This document shows, in pieces, positions 26,982-38,887 of a stretch of 53,128 nucleotides of DNA (position 1 is its first letter; each line of letters begins with the position of its first letter). The notes under the pieces were generated by a model. The model had not been told where the DNA came from and did not search any database. It was given only the letters and a program-made list of their open reading frames with translations. The stretch is from Comamonadaceae bacterium (GTDB lineage Bacteria; Pseudomonadota; Gammaproteobacteria; Burkholderiales; Burkholderiaceae_C). The DNA is taken from the NCBI GenBank assembly GCA_027486255.1, contig JAIXPL010000005.1, positions 1 to 53,128 of the forward strand, written 5' to 3'. A program made the translations under genes and the position numbers.

Positions 26982-27956
26982 TTACTTGACGTTCTGGATT
27001 GCCTGGATCTTGGCGGCGCCGAACTCCTTGGCGTAGAGCTCGTAGGCCGGCGTCACAGCCTTGCGGAAGCTGCCGCCATCGACCTGGCGAATCACCTGCA
27101 TGCCATCTTTTTCAAGCTGGGCGATGCCGTTGTTCTCGTCGTCATTGACCTTCTTGCGCTGGGCAGCCGAGGCTTTCTTGGCCGCTTCCTGGAACACGGT
27201 CTTGTCCGCTGCCGACAGCTTGTTCCACACCATGGGCGAGATGATCAGGGCGGCCGGCGAGTACACATGGCCCGTCAGCGAGAGGTGCTTTTGCACTTGC
27301 GAGAACTTGGAGGACAGGATCACCGGGATGGGGTTTTCCTGGCCGTCAACCACGCCTTGCTGCAGCGCGCCAAAGAGTTCAGGAAAGGCCATGGGCGTGG
27401 GCTGGATGCCGAAGGTGCGGTAGCCGTCCATGTGCACCTTGTTTTCCATGGTGCGCATCTTCAGGCCACGGGCGTCGTCGGCCGTCCTGATGGGGCGCTT
27501 GCTGTTGGTCATGTGGCGAAAGCCGTTCTCCGTCCAGGCCAGGCCGATCAGGCCTTTGCCTTGCATGGCTTTGAGCAGGTCTTGGCCAATGGGGCCGTCC
27601 ATGACCTTGCGGGCGTGGTCATAGTCGCGGAACAGGAAGGGGATGTCCACGATCTTGACCTCAGGCACGAAGTTGCCCAGCGGGCCGGTGGAGGTGTTCA
27701 CCAGGTCCTGGGTGCCCAGTTGCACGGCCTCGATCATTTCGCGCTCGCCGCCCAGGGCCGAGCTGGGGAACTGCTGGCACTTGTAACGGCCTTGCGTGCC
27801 CTTCTCGATGTCGTCGCAGAACATGGTGGAGCCCACACCGTAGTGCGAGGTCTGGCTCGTGGCGTAGCCGATTTTCAGCACCGTCTGCGCCGAGGCGCTG
27901 CCGGTGACGGCCATTGCGGCCAGGGCGAGAGGGGCGATCCAGTGTTGTTTTTTCAT
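26982..27956 (-). CDS. dctP: TRAP transporter solute-binding protein (DctP-like)
   Basis: Periplasmic receptor that captures the organic acid for DctQM. From ATG 27956 (AAGGAGA is 8 bases upstream) the protein is 324 residues, with a signal peptide ending GSASAQ. The conserved carboxylate-binding region is RTMENKVHMDGYRTFG, followed by LFGALQQGVVDGQENP. Gene context after denD and downstream of the otn genes suggests the ligand is a four-carbon sugar acid such as threonate or erythronate, by inference only. Confidence 0.94.
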   Translation of the reverse strand: MKKQHWIAPLALAAMAVTGSASAQTVLKIGYATSQTSHYGVGSTMFCDDIEKGTQGRYKCQQFPSSALGGEREMIEAVQLGTQDLVNTSTGPLGNFVPEVKIVDIPFLFRDYDHARKVMDGPIGQDLLKAMQGKGLIGLAWTENGFRHMTNSKRPIRTADDARGLKMRTMENKVHMDGYRTFGIQPTPMAFPELFGALQQGVVDGQENPIPVILSSKFSQVQKHLSLTGHVYSPAALIISPMVWNKLSAADKTVFQEAAKKASAAQRKKVNDDENNGIAQLEKDGMQVIRQVDGGSFRKAVTPAYELYAKEFGAAKIQAIQNVK

Positions 27957-28008
27957 GGCGTGTCTCCTTGGGTAAGTGATGGTGCGGATGCACCGGTGGG
28001 GGAAGCGG

Positions 28009-29031
28009 TCAGGTCCATCCCAGGCGCTGGCGTGCCGACGGCAGCTGGACGGCGTCTGGATGGGCGTCAATGTACTGGCGCAGGATGGTGGCGAAATCGG
28101 GGTCGGGCGCCAGGCCCAAGGCGCTGGCACGTGCGTGATCAAAGCGCGCCGGCCAGCCGCCCACGATGGCCGTGATGCCGGCATCGGGCGTTTGGCTGAC
28201 CAGAGCTCTGGCCTCGGGGCCGGCCACTTGCGCCAGGGCCTCCAGCATTTCGCCGGCCGTGGTGCTCAGCGCCGGCAGGTTGATGGCGGCGCGGCTGCCC
28301 AGCTGAGCGGCGCTGGCCTCGGCCACGGCGAGGATGCCGCTTAGCGTGCTGTCGGGCGAAGCCAGCGCCACCCTTGTGTTCAGTGGCACGGGGCAGTTGG
28401 AGGCTTGGCCGGCCAGGGGCTCGCGCAGCATGCCGGAGAGAAAGCCTGAGGCTGCACCATTGGGTCGGCCGGGGCGCACCGACACCGTCATCAGGCGTGC
28501 AGATCGGCCGTCGATGAAGCCCTTGCGCGTGTAGTCTGCCACCAGCAGCTCGCACATGGCCTTGTGCGTGCCGTAGCTCGATTGCGGCAGGGGTGGGGTG
28601 CCGTCGCGCACCAGCTCGGGCAGCGGCAGCACGGCATCGCCGCCAAACACCGCCACGGAGCTGGAGAAAAAGAGGCGTGCCACCGGGCCGCCGCGCTCGG
28701 CCTGGGCGCGCAGGCCCTCGAGCAGCGCGCGTGTGGCATCGAGGTTGGCATGCAGGCCCAGGCCGAAGTCGCGCTCGCATTCGGCCGACACCGCCGAGGC
28801 CAGGTGAAACACCATGTGCCAGTTTTGCGCCATCAGCGCCGGGAGGCTGGCCGCGAGGTCGCCCACCTGGCTGCGCACGCGGGCATCGGCCAGCAGGGTG
28901 CCTTGCGGCGCGGCGATGTCGGCCAGCATGAGCTGTTCGATCGCCTGGCCATTGAAGCGGCCCCGCTCGAGCAAGCGCGCCGCCAGGCGCGAGCCCAGGA
29001 AACCGGCACCGCCGGTGATCAGGATGTTCAT
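28009..29031 (-). CDS. denD: D-erythronate dehydrogenase-like epimerase/dehydratase-family protein
   Basis: Extended short-chain dehydrogenase predicted to oxidise D-erythronate at C2 to 2-oxo-D-erythronate. The 340 residues show NITGGAGFLG-type cofactor binding (TGGAGFLG, 6-13) and a catalytic Ser-Tyr-Lys set with SSS at 123-125 and Y153/K157 in SYGTHK. Assignment to DenD rests on its place beside OtnI, OtnC, OtnK and LtnD, the set described for aldotetronate catabolism. Its start overlaps the otnI stop as ATGA. Confidence 0.85.
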   Translation of the reverse strand: MNILITGGAGFLGSRLAARLLERGRFNGQAIEQLMLADIAAPQGTLLADARVRSQVGDLAASLPALMAQNWHMVFHLASAVSAECERDFGLGLHANLDATRALLEGLRAQAERGGPVARLFFSSSVAVFGGDAVLPLPELVRDGTPPLPQSSYGTHKAMCELLVADYTRKGFIDGRSARLMTVSVRPGRPNGAASGFLSGMLREPLAGQASNCPVPLNTRVALASPDSTLSGILAVAEASAAQLGSRAAINLPALSTTAGEMLEALAQVAGPEARALVSQTPDAGITAIVGGWPARFDHARASALGLAPDPDFATILRQYIDAHPDAVQLPSARQRLGWT

Positions 29032-29831
29032 GCGCGGCTTCCTTGCGTGCTTTCTTCTTTCCAGCGCCTGAACCAGCCCAGGCCCTCCGAGGTGCCCGCG
29101 CGGGGTCGGTACTCGCAGCCGACGAAGCCCTCGTAGCCCAGCTCATCGAGCAGGTGGAACAGGTGGGGGTGATTGATCTCGCCCGTGTCAGGCTCGTTCC
29201 GCTCGGGCACGCCTGCAATCTGGATGTAACCGACCCCGGCAAAGTGCTTCTTCAAACGCATGCTCAGGTCGCCCTCGCTGATTTGGCAGTGGTAGAAGTC
29301 CATCTGCACCTGCAGGTTGGGCTGGCCCACTTCGGCCAACAGGGCATGCGCCTGGGCTTGATGGGTGAGGAAGTAGCCTGGGTTGTCGCGCACGTTGAGC
29401 GGCTCCATCAGCACGGTGATGCCGTGCGGCGCCAGGCGCTCGCAGGCGTGACGAAGGTTGGCCACGAAGGTGCTGTGCAGCACGGCGCGATCGGCCCCCT
29501 GCGGCACCAGGCCTGCCATGGCATGCAGGTGGCGGCAGCCTGTGGCCTGGGCATAAAGAAGAGCCTTCTCCACACCCGCCTTGAATTCAGCCTCGCGGCC
29601 GGGCAGGGCGGCTATGCCGCGCTCGCCGCCGGCCCAGTCGCCCGGGGGCATGTTGAACAGTCCCTGCATCAGCCCGTGTCGGCGCATCTCCTGGGCGATG
29701 GCTTCGGGGGGATGGTCGTAGGGAAAGAGGTATTCGACGGCGTCAAAGCCATCGGCCGCAGCGGCACCAAAGCGCTCCAAGAAAGGATGCTCGGTGTACA
29801 TCAGGGTCAGGTTGGCAGCAAAGCGGGGCAT
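29028..29831 (-). CDS. otnI: 2-oxo-tetronate isomerase
   Basis: TIM-barrel protein of the hydroxypyruvate isomerase family, predicted to convert 2-oxo-tetronate to 3-oxo-tetronate. The 267 residues carry MDFYHCQISEGD and GEINHPHLFHLLDELGYEGFVGCEYRP-region metal-ligand segments. Alone it would be called hydroxypyruvate isomerase; its place in this cluster favours OtnI. It is coupled to denD by overlap and follows otnC by 20 bases. Confidence 0.86.
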   Translation of the reverse strand: MPRFAANLTLMYTEHPFLERFGAAAADGFDAVEYLFPYDHPPEAIAQEMRRHGLMQGLFNMPPGDWAGGERGIAALPGREAEFKAGVEKALLYAQATGCRHLHAMAGLVPQGADRAVLHSTFVANLRHACERLAPHGITVLMEPLNVRDNPGYFLTHQAQAHALLAEVGQPNLQVQMDFYHCQISEGDLSMRLKKHFAGVGYIQIAGVPERNEPDTGEINHPHLFHLLDELGYEGFVGCEYRPRAGTSEGLGWFRRWKEESTQGSRA

Positions 29832-29851
29832 GAAATGGAGTGGAAGGTGGC

Positions 29852-30517
29852 TTACCAGTGGGCGCCGAAGACCTGCTGGAGTTCGGCCAGTTGTTCGTCA
29901 GACAGGGGGCTGGGGCGCGGCTCCATCATGAGCCAGAGGCGGGCGCTTTCTTCCAGCTCTTCCAGCAAGGCCATGGCGGCGGCCGGGTCGGCGGCCCAGA
30001 CCGTGGGGCCCAGCCGCTCGTGCAGCACGCCGCGCACGGGCGCCAGGGCCAACAGGGCCTCGACGGCATCGCCCATGCGCGCATCGCCAGGGCGCAGGTA
30101 GGGAACCAGAGGAATGCGGCCGACCTTCATGACCTGGTAGGGCGTCAGAGGCGGCAGGATGCTGTCATGGCGCCAGACGCCACGCAGGCTGAGCGCCACC
30201 AGGTGCGTGGAATGCGTGTGCAGCACGCAGCCGGCTTCCGGTGCCTGGGCGTAGATGCGGCGGTGCAAGGCCAGGGTTTTGCTCGCGCGCTCGCCGCCCA
30301 GCTGCTCGCCTTCGTGCGAGACCCAGGTCAGGCGATGGGGCTCCAGAAAGCCCAGGCAGGCGTCGGTGGGCGTGATCAGGTAGCCCTCGCCATCGGGCAG
30401 CCGCACGCTGATGTTGCCGGCGGTGGAATGCACCAGGCCGCGCTCGAACAGGGAGCGGCCGACGCGGCAGATGTCCTGCCGAAGGGCTGTTTGGGAGGCT
30501 GGGTAAGCGGTGCTCAC
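29852..30517 (-). CDS. otnC: 3-oxo-tetronate 4-phosphate decarboxylase (class II aldolase/adducin family)
   Basis: Zinc-dependent class II aldolase-fold enzyme predicted to decarboxylate 3-oxo-tetronate 4-phosphate to dihydroxyacetone phosphate, the exit to glycolysis. The 221-residue product has HSTAGNISVRLPDG and the metal-binding HTHSTHLVALSL typical of the family. Its start overlaps the otnK stop as ATGA, tying it to the kinase that makes its substrate. A fuculose-phosphate-aldolase-like role is the alternative, less likely given context. Confidence 0.87.
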   Translation of the reverse strand: MSTAYPASQTALRQDICRVGRSLFERGLVHSTAGNISVRLPDGEGYLITPTDACLGFLEPHRLTWVSHEGEQLGGERASKTLALHRRIYAQAPEAGCVLHTHSTHLVALSLRGVWRHDSILPPLTPYQVMKVGRIPLVPYLRPGDARMGDAVEALLALAPVRGVLHERLGPTVWAADPAAAMALLEELEESARLWLMMEPRPSPLSDEQLAELQQVFGAHW

Positions 30518-31785
30518 AAGGCCACTCCCGCTTGTTGCAGGGCTTCGGCAAAGAAGTCCGGCCCGCCGAAATTACCCGACTTCAGGGCCAGCCACAGGGC
30601 TTGGCCCTGCCAGCGGCCCTCGGTCCAGGGCACGCCGGGGCAGATGGGCGCGCCGATGCGCAGCTGCTGCAGGCCCAGGGCCTGGGTCACGGCGCCGGAA
30701 CTTTCTCCGCCGGCCACCACCAGGCGCCGCACGCCGGCGCCGACCAGGGCACGCGCTAACTCGGCCAGGCAGCGCTCCAACCGCTCGCCCGCCTCGGCGG
30801 TGCCCAGGCGTTGCTGAACAGCCTTGACCTGCGCGGCATGGGCCGTGGCATAGACCAGCACCGGCCCGCGGGCCAGGGCCTCCAGCGCTTTGGCCTGAAG
30901 GTCCTGGGCGTGGCGGTCGTTTTGGGCCAGGGCCAGCGGGTCGATCTGCAGGGCCGTGCGGCCGCCGGCCTTCCAGCAGGCGACCTGGGCCTGGGTGGCC
31001 TCGGAGCAGGAGCCGGCCAGCACGGCGGCCGGGCCTTGCACGGGGGTGAGTTGGGCGGAGCCTGCGTCGGGCTGCAGCCAGCCTCGGCGGGCATAGGCCG
31101 GGGGCAGGCCCAGGGCCACGCCCGAGCCGGCGGTGATGAGCGGATGGTCCGCGCAGGCTTCGGCCAGGGTAAGCAGGTCTTCGTTGGCCACGGCATCGGC
31201 CACCACCAGGCCCACGCCTTCGGTGCTCAGGGCTTGCAGCTTGGCGCGCACAGGCTGCGCTCCCCGTGCCACCTCGGGCTGGGCCAGCAAGCCCACGCGC
31301 CTGCGGGTTTGCGGTTGCAGCACGCGCACGAGGTTGGCATCGGTCATGGGCGTGAGCGGATGTTGGCGCATGCCCGAGTCCGAGAGCAGCACATCGCCCA
31401 CAAAGAGGTGGCCGCGGAACACGGTGCGGCCGTTGTCCGGGAAGGCCGGGCAGGCGATCGCGATATCCGCGCCCAGCGCGTCCATCAGCGCATCAGCCAC
31501 GGGGCCAATGTTGCCCTGAGGCGTGGAGTCGAAGGTGGAGCAGTACTTGAAATAGATCTGCCGCGCGCCGGCGGCGCGCAGGGCCTGCAGCGCCGCCAGG
31601 CTCTGGGCCACGGCCTCGGCGGGCGGGCAGGTGCGCGTCTTCAGCGCCACCACCACCGCGTCGGCCTCGGGCATGGGGCCTTCGGGCACACCGATGACCT
31701 GCACCGTGCGCATGCCCGCGCCCACCAGCATGCCCGCCACGTCGGTGGCGCCGGTGAAGTCGTCGGCGATCACGCCCAGAATCAT
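30514..31785 (-). CDS. otnK: 3-oxo-tetronate kinase (DUF1537 family)
   Basis: Four-carbon acid-sugar kinase phosphorylating 3-oxo-tetronate at O4. The 423 residues comprise the N-terminal substrate domain (VIADDFTGATDVAGML) and the C-terminal nucleotide-binding domain with VVAGGESSGAVTQAL. It sits between ltnD and otnC with overlaps on both sides, so the three are tightly coupled. Confidence 0.93.
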   Translation of the reverse strand: MILGVIADDFTGATDVAGMLVGAGMRTVQVIGVPEGPMPEADAVVVALKTRTCPPAEAVAQSLAALQALRAAGARQIYFKYCSTFDSTPQGNIGPVADALMDALGADIAIACPAFPDNGRTVFRGHLFVGDVLLSDSGMRQHPLTPMTDANLVRVLQPQTRRRVGLLAQPEVARGAQPVRAKLQALSTEGVGLVVADAVANEDLLTLAEACADHPLITAGSGVALGLPPAYARRGWLQPDAGSAQLTPVQGPAAVLAGSCSEATQAQVACWKAGGRTALQIDPLALAQNDRHAQDLQAKALEALARGPVLVYATAHAAQVKAVQQRLGTAEAGERLERCLAELARALVGAGVRRLVVAGGESSGAVTQALGLQQLRIGAPICPGVPWTEGRWQGQALWLALKSGNFGGPDFFAEALQQAGVAL

Positions 31786-32705
31786 GTCGTTTGTCCTTCG
31801 CCTGCGGGCAGCTCGAGCCCGGCCAGGGCGGCGTAGTACTTCACCACGGCGGCATCGTCTTCAGCACCGTGGCCCATGGCGGCGGTGGCCAGGTAGAGCT
31901 GGTGGGCCGCGGCCGCCATCGGCAGGGGAAAGGCCAGCTTGCGCGCGGCGTCGAGCACGATGCCCAGGTCCTTGACGAAGATGTTGACGGCCGACAGCGG
32001 CGTGTAGTCGCCCTCCAGGATGTGGGGCACGCGGTTCTGGAACATCCAGCTCATGCCGGCGGAGTTGCAGATGACTTCGTAGAGCTGGCCCGGGTCGGCG
32101 CCTGCGCGCATGCCCAGAGCCATGGCCTCGCAGGCGGTGGCGATGTGCACGCCCGCCAGGTGCTGGTTCACCATCTTCACGGTCGAGCCGATGCCCGGCT
32201 TGTCGCCCAGGCGGTAGACCTTGCCGGCGCAGGCCTGCAGCAGCTCCAGCCCCGCCTCAAAAGCTTCGGGCGCGCCGGAGGCCATGACCGTCATCTCGCC
32301 GGCCTCGGCCTTGCGGGCGCCGCCGGAGACGGGGCCGTCGATCAGCAGCAGCCCGTGTTGGGCCAGCCGCTCGGCCCAGCCGGGCACCACGGCCGGATCC
32401 ACTGTGGCCGAGCAGACCACCACCGAGCCGGGCACCATGGCGCTGGCCAGACCGTGGGCGCCAAAGAGCACGTCCTCGGTCTGTGCGGCGTTGACCACCA
32501 GCACCAACACCACGCGGCAGTGCGGCGCCAGGTCGGCCGGGCGTTCGACGGCGTGGCCGCCGTCGCGGGCAAAGGCCTCACGCACCTCGGCGCGTGTGTC
32601 GCAGCCCCAGGTGGCCACACCGCGGCGCAGGGCGGAGCGGGCGGCACCCAGGCCCATGGAGCCCAGGCCAATGACACCGAGGCCGGCAGGAAGAGAGGAG
32701 TTCAT
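31782..32705 (-). CDS. ltnD: L-threonate dehydrogenase
   Basis: Beta-hydroxyacid dehydrogenase oxidising L-threonate at C2. From ATG 32705 the protein is 307 residues; a further open stretch upstream overlaps the regulator gene and is rejected. It has the cofactor motif GVIGLGSMGLG (10-20), the substrate motif DGPVSGGARKAEAG and the catalytic lysine in GSTVKMVNQHLAG. It is the first enzyme gene of the operon, 19 bases after the GntR gene. Confidence 0.92.
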   Translation of the reverse strand: MNSSLPAGLGVIGLGSMGLGAARSALRRGVATWGCDTRAEVREAFARDGGHAVERPADLAPHCRVVLVLVVNAAQTEDVLFGAHGLASAMVPGSVVVCSATVDPAVVPGWAERLAQHGLLLIDGPVSGGARKAEAGEMTVMASGAPEAFEAGLELLQACAGKVYRLGDKPGIGSTVKMVNQHLAGVHIATACEAMALGMRAGADPGQLYEVICNSAGMSWMFQNRVPHILEGDYTPLSAVNIFVKDLGIVLDAARKLAFPLPMAAAAHQLYLATAAMGHGAEDDAAVVKYYAALAGLELPAGEGQTT

Positions 32706-32724
32706 GGTCGAGGAGGAGGAGGCT

Positions 32725-33495
32725 TCAGTGGGTGGCAGGGGTGAGTAGGCCTTCGAGGGTGCGCCGCACCGGGCCGTCGGCGCCCTCGATGCGGATGGCC
32801 GCATTGAGCATGTGCCGCACCGCGGCGCGCCGGGCAGCCGCAGCGTCGCCGGCCATGACGGCGCGGGCAATGGCCTCGTGCTCACGGCGCACGGCGCGCG
32901 AGAAGGCGCCGTGCAGGGATTCGTTGGTGCGCGTCACGCGCATGGCGTCGCGCTGGTACTGCTCGAGAAAGCCCAGCAGGCGCTCAAACTGGGGGTTGTC
33001 CGTGGCCTGGGCGATGCTGCGGTGGAAGGCCAAGTCTTCTTCGACCCCGTCGGCCCCCGTGGCGACAGTGGCGTCGAGCCGCTCGAGCGCCTCGCGCACG
33101 GCGTGCGCCTTGGCCGGGGTGATGCGCTGGGCCGCCAGGGCGGCAACCTCGCCCTCCAGGGCGCGGCGCACTTCCACCACCTGCACCACCGACTCGAGTG
33201 ACTGCAGCACCGTGGGATCGAAAGCCAGGGCACGGGCCTGGCCCGCAGGAGCGACGAAGACGCCCGCGCCTTGGCGCGAGACCAGCAGGCCCATGGACTT
33301 CAGGCGACTCACGGCCTCCCGCACCACGGTGCGCGAGACGCCAAACTGCTCGGACAGCTGCTGCTCGGTGGGCAGGCGCTGGTCGGGCGCCAATTCGCCA
33401 CGCTCGATGCGCCGGGCCAGCTGGTCGGCCAGCCGGTCTGTCAGGCGTTCCGGGGCGGCCAGGGGTTCGATCTGGGAGGTGCTTGAGGAGAGCAT
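32725..33495 (-). CDS. FadR/GntR-family transcriptional regulator
   Basis: Likely repressor of the acid-sugar operon that it heads. The 256 residues have an N-terminal winged helix (about 18-82, with LPTEQQLSEQFGVSRTVVREA) and an all-helical FCD ligand-binding domain (about 90-235) containing the family FHRSIAQATDNP. The inducer would logically be a tetronate or an oxidised intermediate. A candidate operator lies 18-33 bases upstream of its start, which would mean autoregulation. Confidence 0.93.
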   Translation of the reverse strand: MLSSSTSQIEPLAAPERLTDRLADQLARRIERGELAPDQRLPTEQQLSEQFGVSRTVVREAVSRLKSMGLLVSRQGAGVFVAPAGQARALAFDPTVLQSLESVVQVVEVRRALEGEVAALAAQRITPAKAHAVREALERLDATVATGADGVEEDLAFHRSIAQATDNPQFERLLGFLEQYQRDAMRVTRTNESLHGAFSRAVRREHEAIARAVMAGDAAAARRAAVRHMLNAAIRIEGADGPVRRTLEGLLTPATH

Positions 33496-33512
33496 GGCTT
33501 GCAGGGTGATCA

Positions 33513-33528
33513 GGTCATCCTACAAGTT
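33513..33528 (-). promoter_or_regulatory. Candidate GntR operator upstream of the regulator
   Basis: On the minus strand CAACTTGTAGGATGACCTG lies just upstream of the regulator start. TTGTAGGATGAC resembles the TTGTnnGAC-type sites of FadR-subfamily regulators, but the dyad is imperfect. The placement in the 94-bp gap before the regulator fits autoregulation. Confidence 0.35.
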
Positions 33529-33589
33529 GGCTGAGCTCGACTTTCTCGGGATTTTCCCGGACGGGCGGCAGAGGCCTGGGCAAACAGGC

Positions 33590-34351
<762 letters not shown>

Positions 34352-34384
34352 GGAAGCTGCCTCGCTGAGGAAAGGAATAAAGAC

Positions 34385-35818
34385 TCAGCCGTGGCGCAAG
34401 GTCACGGTCTTGAGCACGGTAAAGCCGTACAGGGCCTCGAAGCCTTTTTCACGGCCATGGCCCGAGGACTTGACGCCGCCAAAGGGCAGCTCGATGCCGC
34501 CGCCGGCGCCGTAGCTGTTGACGAAGACCTGACCCGCGCGCAGACGCCGGGCCATGCGCAGCTGGCGGCCGCCGTCACGGCTCCAGACGGCGGCCACCAA
34601 GCCGAAGTCCGTGCCGTTGGCCAGGGCGATGGCATGGTCTTCATCGTCGAAGGGCATGGCCGCCAGCACTGGGCCGAAGACTTCTTCCTGGGCGATGCGG
34701 TGCTCGGGTGGCACGTCGCGCAGCAGCACAGGGGCCTGGTAGTAGCCGCCGGGATGGGCTTCGGCGGCCACCTGGCCCTGCGCCACGGTGGGGATGCCGT
34801 CGCGGGCCGCCTGGGCCAGGAAGCTGCCCACACGCTCGAGCTGGCTGGCGCGGATCAGGGGGCCTAAGTCGGTGTCGAGCGCGGGCGGGCCTGCGCGCAG
34901 CTCACGGAAGGCCGCACCCAGGCGCTCGAGGAGGCGTTCATAGACCGGGCGCTGCACCAGCAGGCGCGAGCCGGCCGAGCAGGTCTGGCCGGCGTTCTGC
35001 ACGATGGCCTGCACCAGGGTGGGCAGGGCGGCGTCCAGGTCCGCGTCTTCAAAGACCAGCTGCGGCCCCTTGCCGCCCAGCTCCAGTGTGACTGGACAGT
35101 GGCGCTCTGCGGCCACCTGCTGGATCAGCGTGCCCACCCGGGGGCTGCCGGTGAAGCTGATGTGGTCGATGCCCGGATGCCGTGCCAGTGCATCACCCAC
35201 CTCGTGGCCGTAGCCCGTGAAGATGTTGATGGCGCCAGCCGGGAAACCCACTTCGGCGGCCAGTTCGGCCACACGCAGCAGTGAGAGGCAGGCGTCTTCC
35301 GAGGGCTTGACCACGCAGGCATTGCCCGCGGCCAAGGCGCCGCCCACGCTGCGCCCGAAGATCTGCATGGGGTAGTTCCAGGGAATCACATGGCCTGTGA
35401 CGCCATGGGGCTCGCGCCAGGTGAGCACGCTGTAGCCCTCCAGGAACGGCAGGGTCTGGCCGTGCAGCTTGTCGCAGGCGCCGGCATAGTACTCGAAGTA
35501 GCGCACCAGGGCGGCAGCGTCGGCCCGTGCCTGGCGCGTGGGCTTGCCGCAGTCGCGCTGCTCGATGGCCGCCAACTCCTCGGCATGCTCGGCCAGCTTG
35601 CGCGACAAGGCCATCAACAGGCGGCCGCGCTCGGCGGCCGTCAGGCGTTGCCAGGGGCCCTGCAGGCAGGCTCGGGCAGCGGCCACAGCAGCGTCCACGT
35701 CGCGGGCGTTGCCCCGCTGGATCTGGTCATAGGGCTGGCCGTCGGCTGGGTCGATCACGGGCAGGGTCTGGCCTGAATCACCCGAGACAAATTCATTGGC
35801 GATGAAGTGCTTTGGCAT
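34385..35818 (-). CDS. NAD-dependent aldehyde dehydrogenase
   Basis: ALDH-superfamily enzyme oxidising an aldehyde to its acid, 477 residues from ATG 35818 (MPKHFIANEF). The longer frame to 35929 is not family-like. The catalytic Cys is in NAGQTCSAGS, the general base Glu in TLELGGKGP, and cofactor binding in FTGSPRVG. It follows the betaine-aldehyde/aldose-dehydrogenase style of sequence but the substrate cannot be fixed. The SDR gene starts 33 bases downstream, so the two are probably co-transcribed. Confidence 0.88.
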   Translation of the reverse strand: MPKHFIANEFVSGDSGQTLPVIDPADGQPYDQIQRGNARDVDAAVAAARACLQGPWQRLTAAERGRLLMALSRKLAEHAEELAAIEQRDCGKPTRQARADAAALVRYFEYYAGACDKLHGQTLPFLEGYSVLTWREPHGVTGHVIPWNYPMQIFGRSVGGALAAGNACVVKPSEDACLSLLRVAELAAEVGFPAGAINIFTGYGHEVGDALARHPGIDHISFTGSPRVGTLIQQVAAERHCPVTLELGGKGPQLVFEDADLDAALPTLVQAIVQNAGQTCSAGSRLLVQRPVYERLLERLGAAFRELRAGPPALDTDLGPLIRASQLERVGSFLAQAARDGIPTVAQGQVAAEAHPGGYYQAPVLLRDVPPEHRIAQEEVFGPVLAAMPFDDEDHAIALANGTDFGLVAAVWSRDGGRQLRMARRLRAGQVFVNSYGAGGGIELPFGGVKSSGHGREKGFEALYGFTVLKTVTLRHG

Positions 35819-35876
35819 GCGCCCATTGTGGCCTCGCTCTCTGACGTGGGCTTTCGCGCAGGTGACTGCCATGGCG

Positions 35877-35890
35877 GGGTGGGCCCACCC
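35877..35890. promoter_or_regulatory. Perfect 14-bp palindrome upstream of the ALDH gene
   Basis: GGGTGGGCCCACCC lies 58 bases upstream of the ALDH start and touches the A/T tract of the hppA terminator. It may be an operator of the ALDH-SDR unit, but it is simple GC sequence and could be chance. Confidence 0.25.
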
Positions 35891-35937
35891 AAAAAAAGCG
35901 GACCGGGCCCGGGCCGTGGCCCGGAGCACCGATCCGC
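35891..35937 (-). terminator. Terminator after hppA
   Basis: On the minus strand GCGGA...TCCGC encloses an inner CGGGCC/GGCCCG stem, and the structure ends in T7. It begins 19 bases after the hppA stop. Confidence 0.8.
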
Positions 35938-35955
35938 CTGCAGGCTGGGGTGGCT

Positions 35956-38025
<2,070 letters not shown>

Positions 38026-38295
38026 GTCAAATCTCCGTGCTTGGACGTCAGGGATTCGGTGCAACGCATCAGTCGCCACGCGGCACCGCCTTGCGTTGCT
38101 TCCTCAACCCCGCTGGCTGCGCACAGGCTGATTGGCCAACGCATCCAATTTAGTCCCAAACCTTTCAATCTGCAGCGGAACGTAAGCCCTGCTTCAGTAA
38201 AATGCGGGTAAATCCGGAGGCTTTGCGCCGTTTCCTCCTACAACGGCCACCCGCCTTCCGGTCATTCCGGTCCATCCCTATTCAATTAAGCTCAC

Positions 38296-38835
38296 ATGTC
38301 TTTCGCCAATGTCACCCCTGGCAAGAACGCGCCTGAAGCGTTCAACGTCATCATTGAAATCCCCATGAACGCCGACCCCGTCAAGTACGAGGTGGACAAG
38401 GAGTCGGGCGCAATCTTTGTGGACCGCTTCATGAGCACGGCCATGCACTACCCCACCAACTACGGCTATGTGCCGCAGACCTTAAGCGGTGACGGCGATC
38501 CGGTGGATGTGCTGGTGATCACCCCCTTCCCCTTGATCCCAGGCGTGGTGGTGCCCTGCCGCCCCATTGGCATCCTGAAGATGCAAGATGAGGCCGGCGA
38601 AGACGGCAAGGTGCTGGCAGTGCCCATTGACAAGATCCTGTCGATCTACAGCCACTGGAAGAAGCCCGAGGACATGAACCAGCTGCGCCTGAGCACCATT
38701 GCGCACTTTTTCGAGCACTACAAGGACCTTGAAAAAGGCAAGTGGGTCAAGGTGCTGGGCTGGGAAGGCCCGGAGTCGGCCAAGAAGGAAGTGATGGACG
38801 GTATCGCCAACTACCAAAAGTCCAAGCAGGCCTGA
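38296..38835 (+). CDS. ppa: Soluble inorganic pyrophosphatase (family I)
   Basis: Cytoplasmic magnesium-dependent hydrolysis of pyrophosphate, pulling biosynthetic reactions forward. The 179 residues are of family I size, with KYEVDKESG, DRFM, and the metal-binding signature GDGDPVDVL. It is transcribed away from hppA, so the cell can either waste or harvest the same substrate depending on the pair's expression. A bidirectional terminator follows. Confidence 0.97.
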   Translation: MSFANVTPGKNAPEAFNVIIEIPMNADPVKYEVDKESGAIFVDRFMSTAMHYPTNYGYVPQTLSGDGDPVDVLVITPFPLIPGVVVPCRPIGILKMQDEAGEDGKVLAVPIDKILSIYSHWKKPEDMNQLRLSTIAHFFEHYKDLEKGKWVKVLGWEGPESAKKEVMDGIANYQKSKQA

Positions 38836-38851
38836 GCCCCGTCGCTGTGTC

Positions 38852-38879
38852 AAAAAGCCGACCCGCGGGTCGGCTTTTT
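38852..38879. terminator. Bidirectional terminator after ppa
   Basis: AAAAAGCCGACCC and GGGTCGGCTTTTT form a 13-bp stem with a minimal GC loop. T5 follows on both strands, serving ppa (plus) and the converging acetyltransferase-like gene (minus). Confidence 0.93.
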
Positions 38880-38887
38880 CATGGGCA

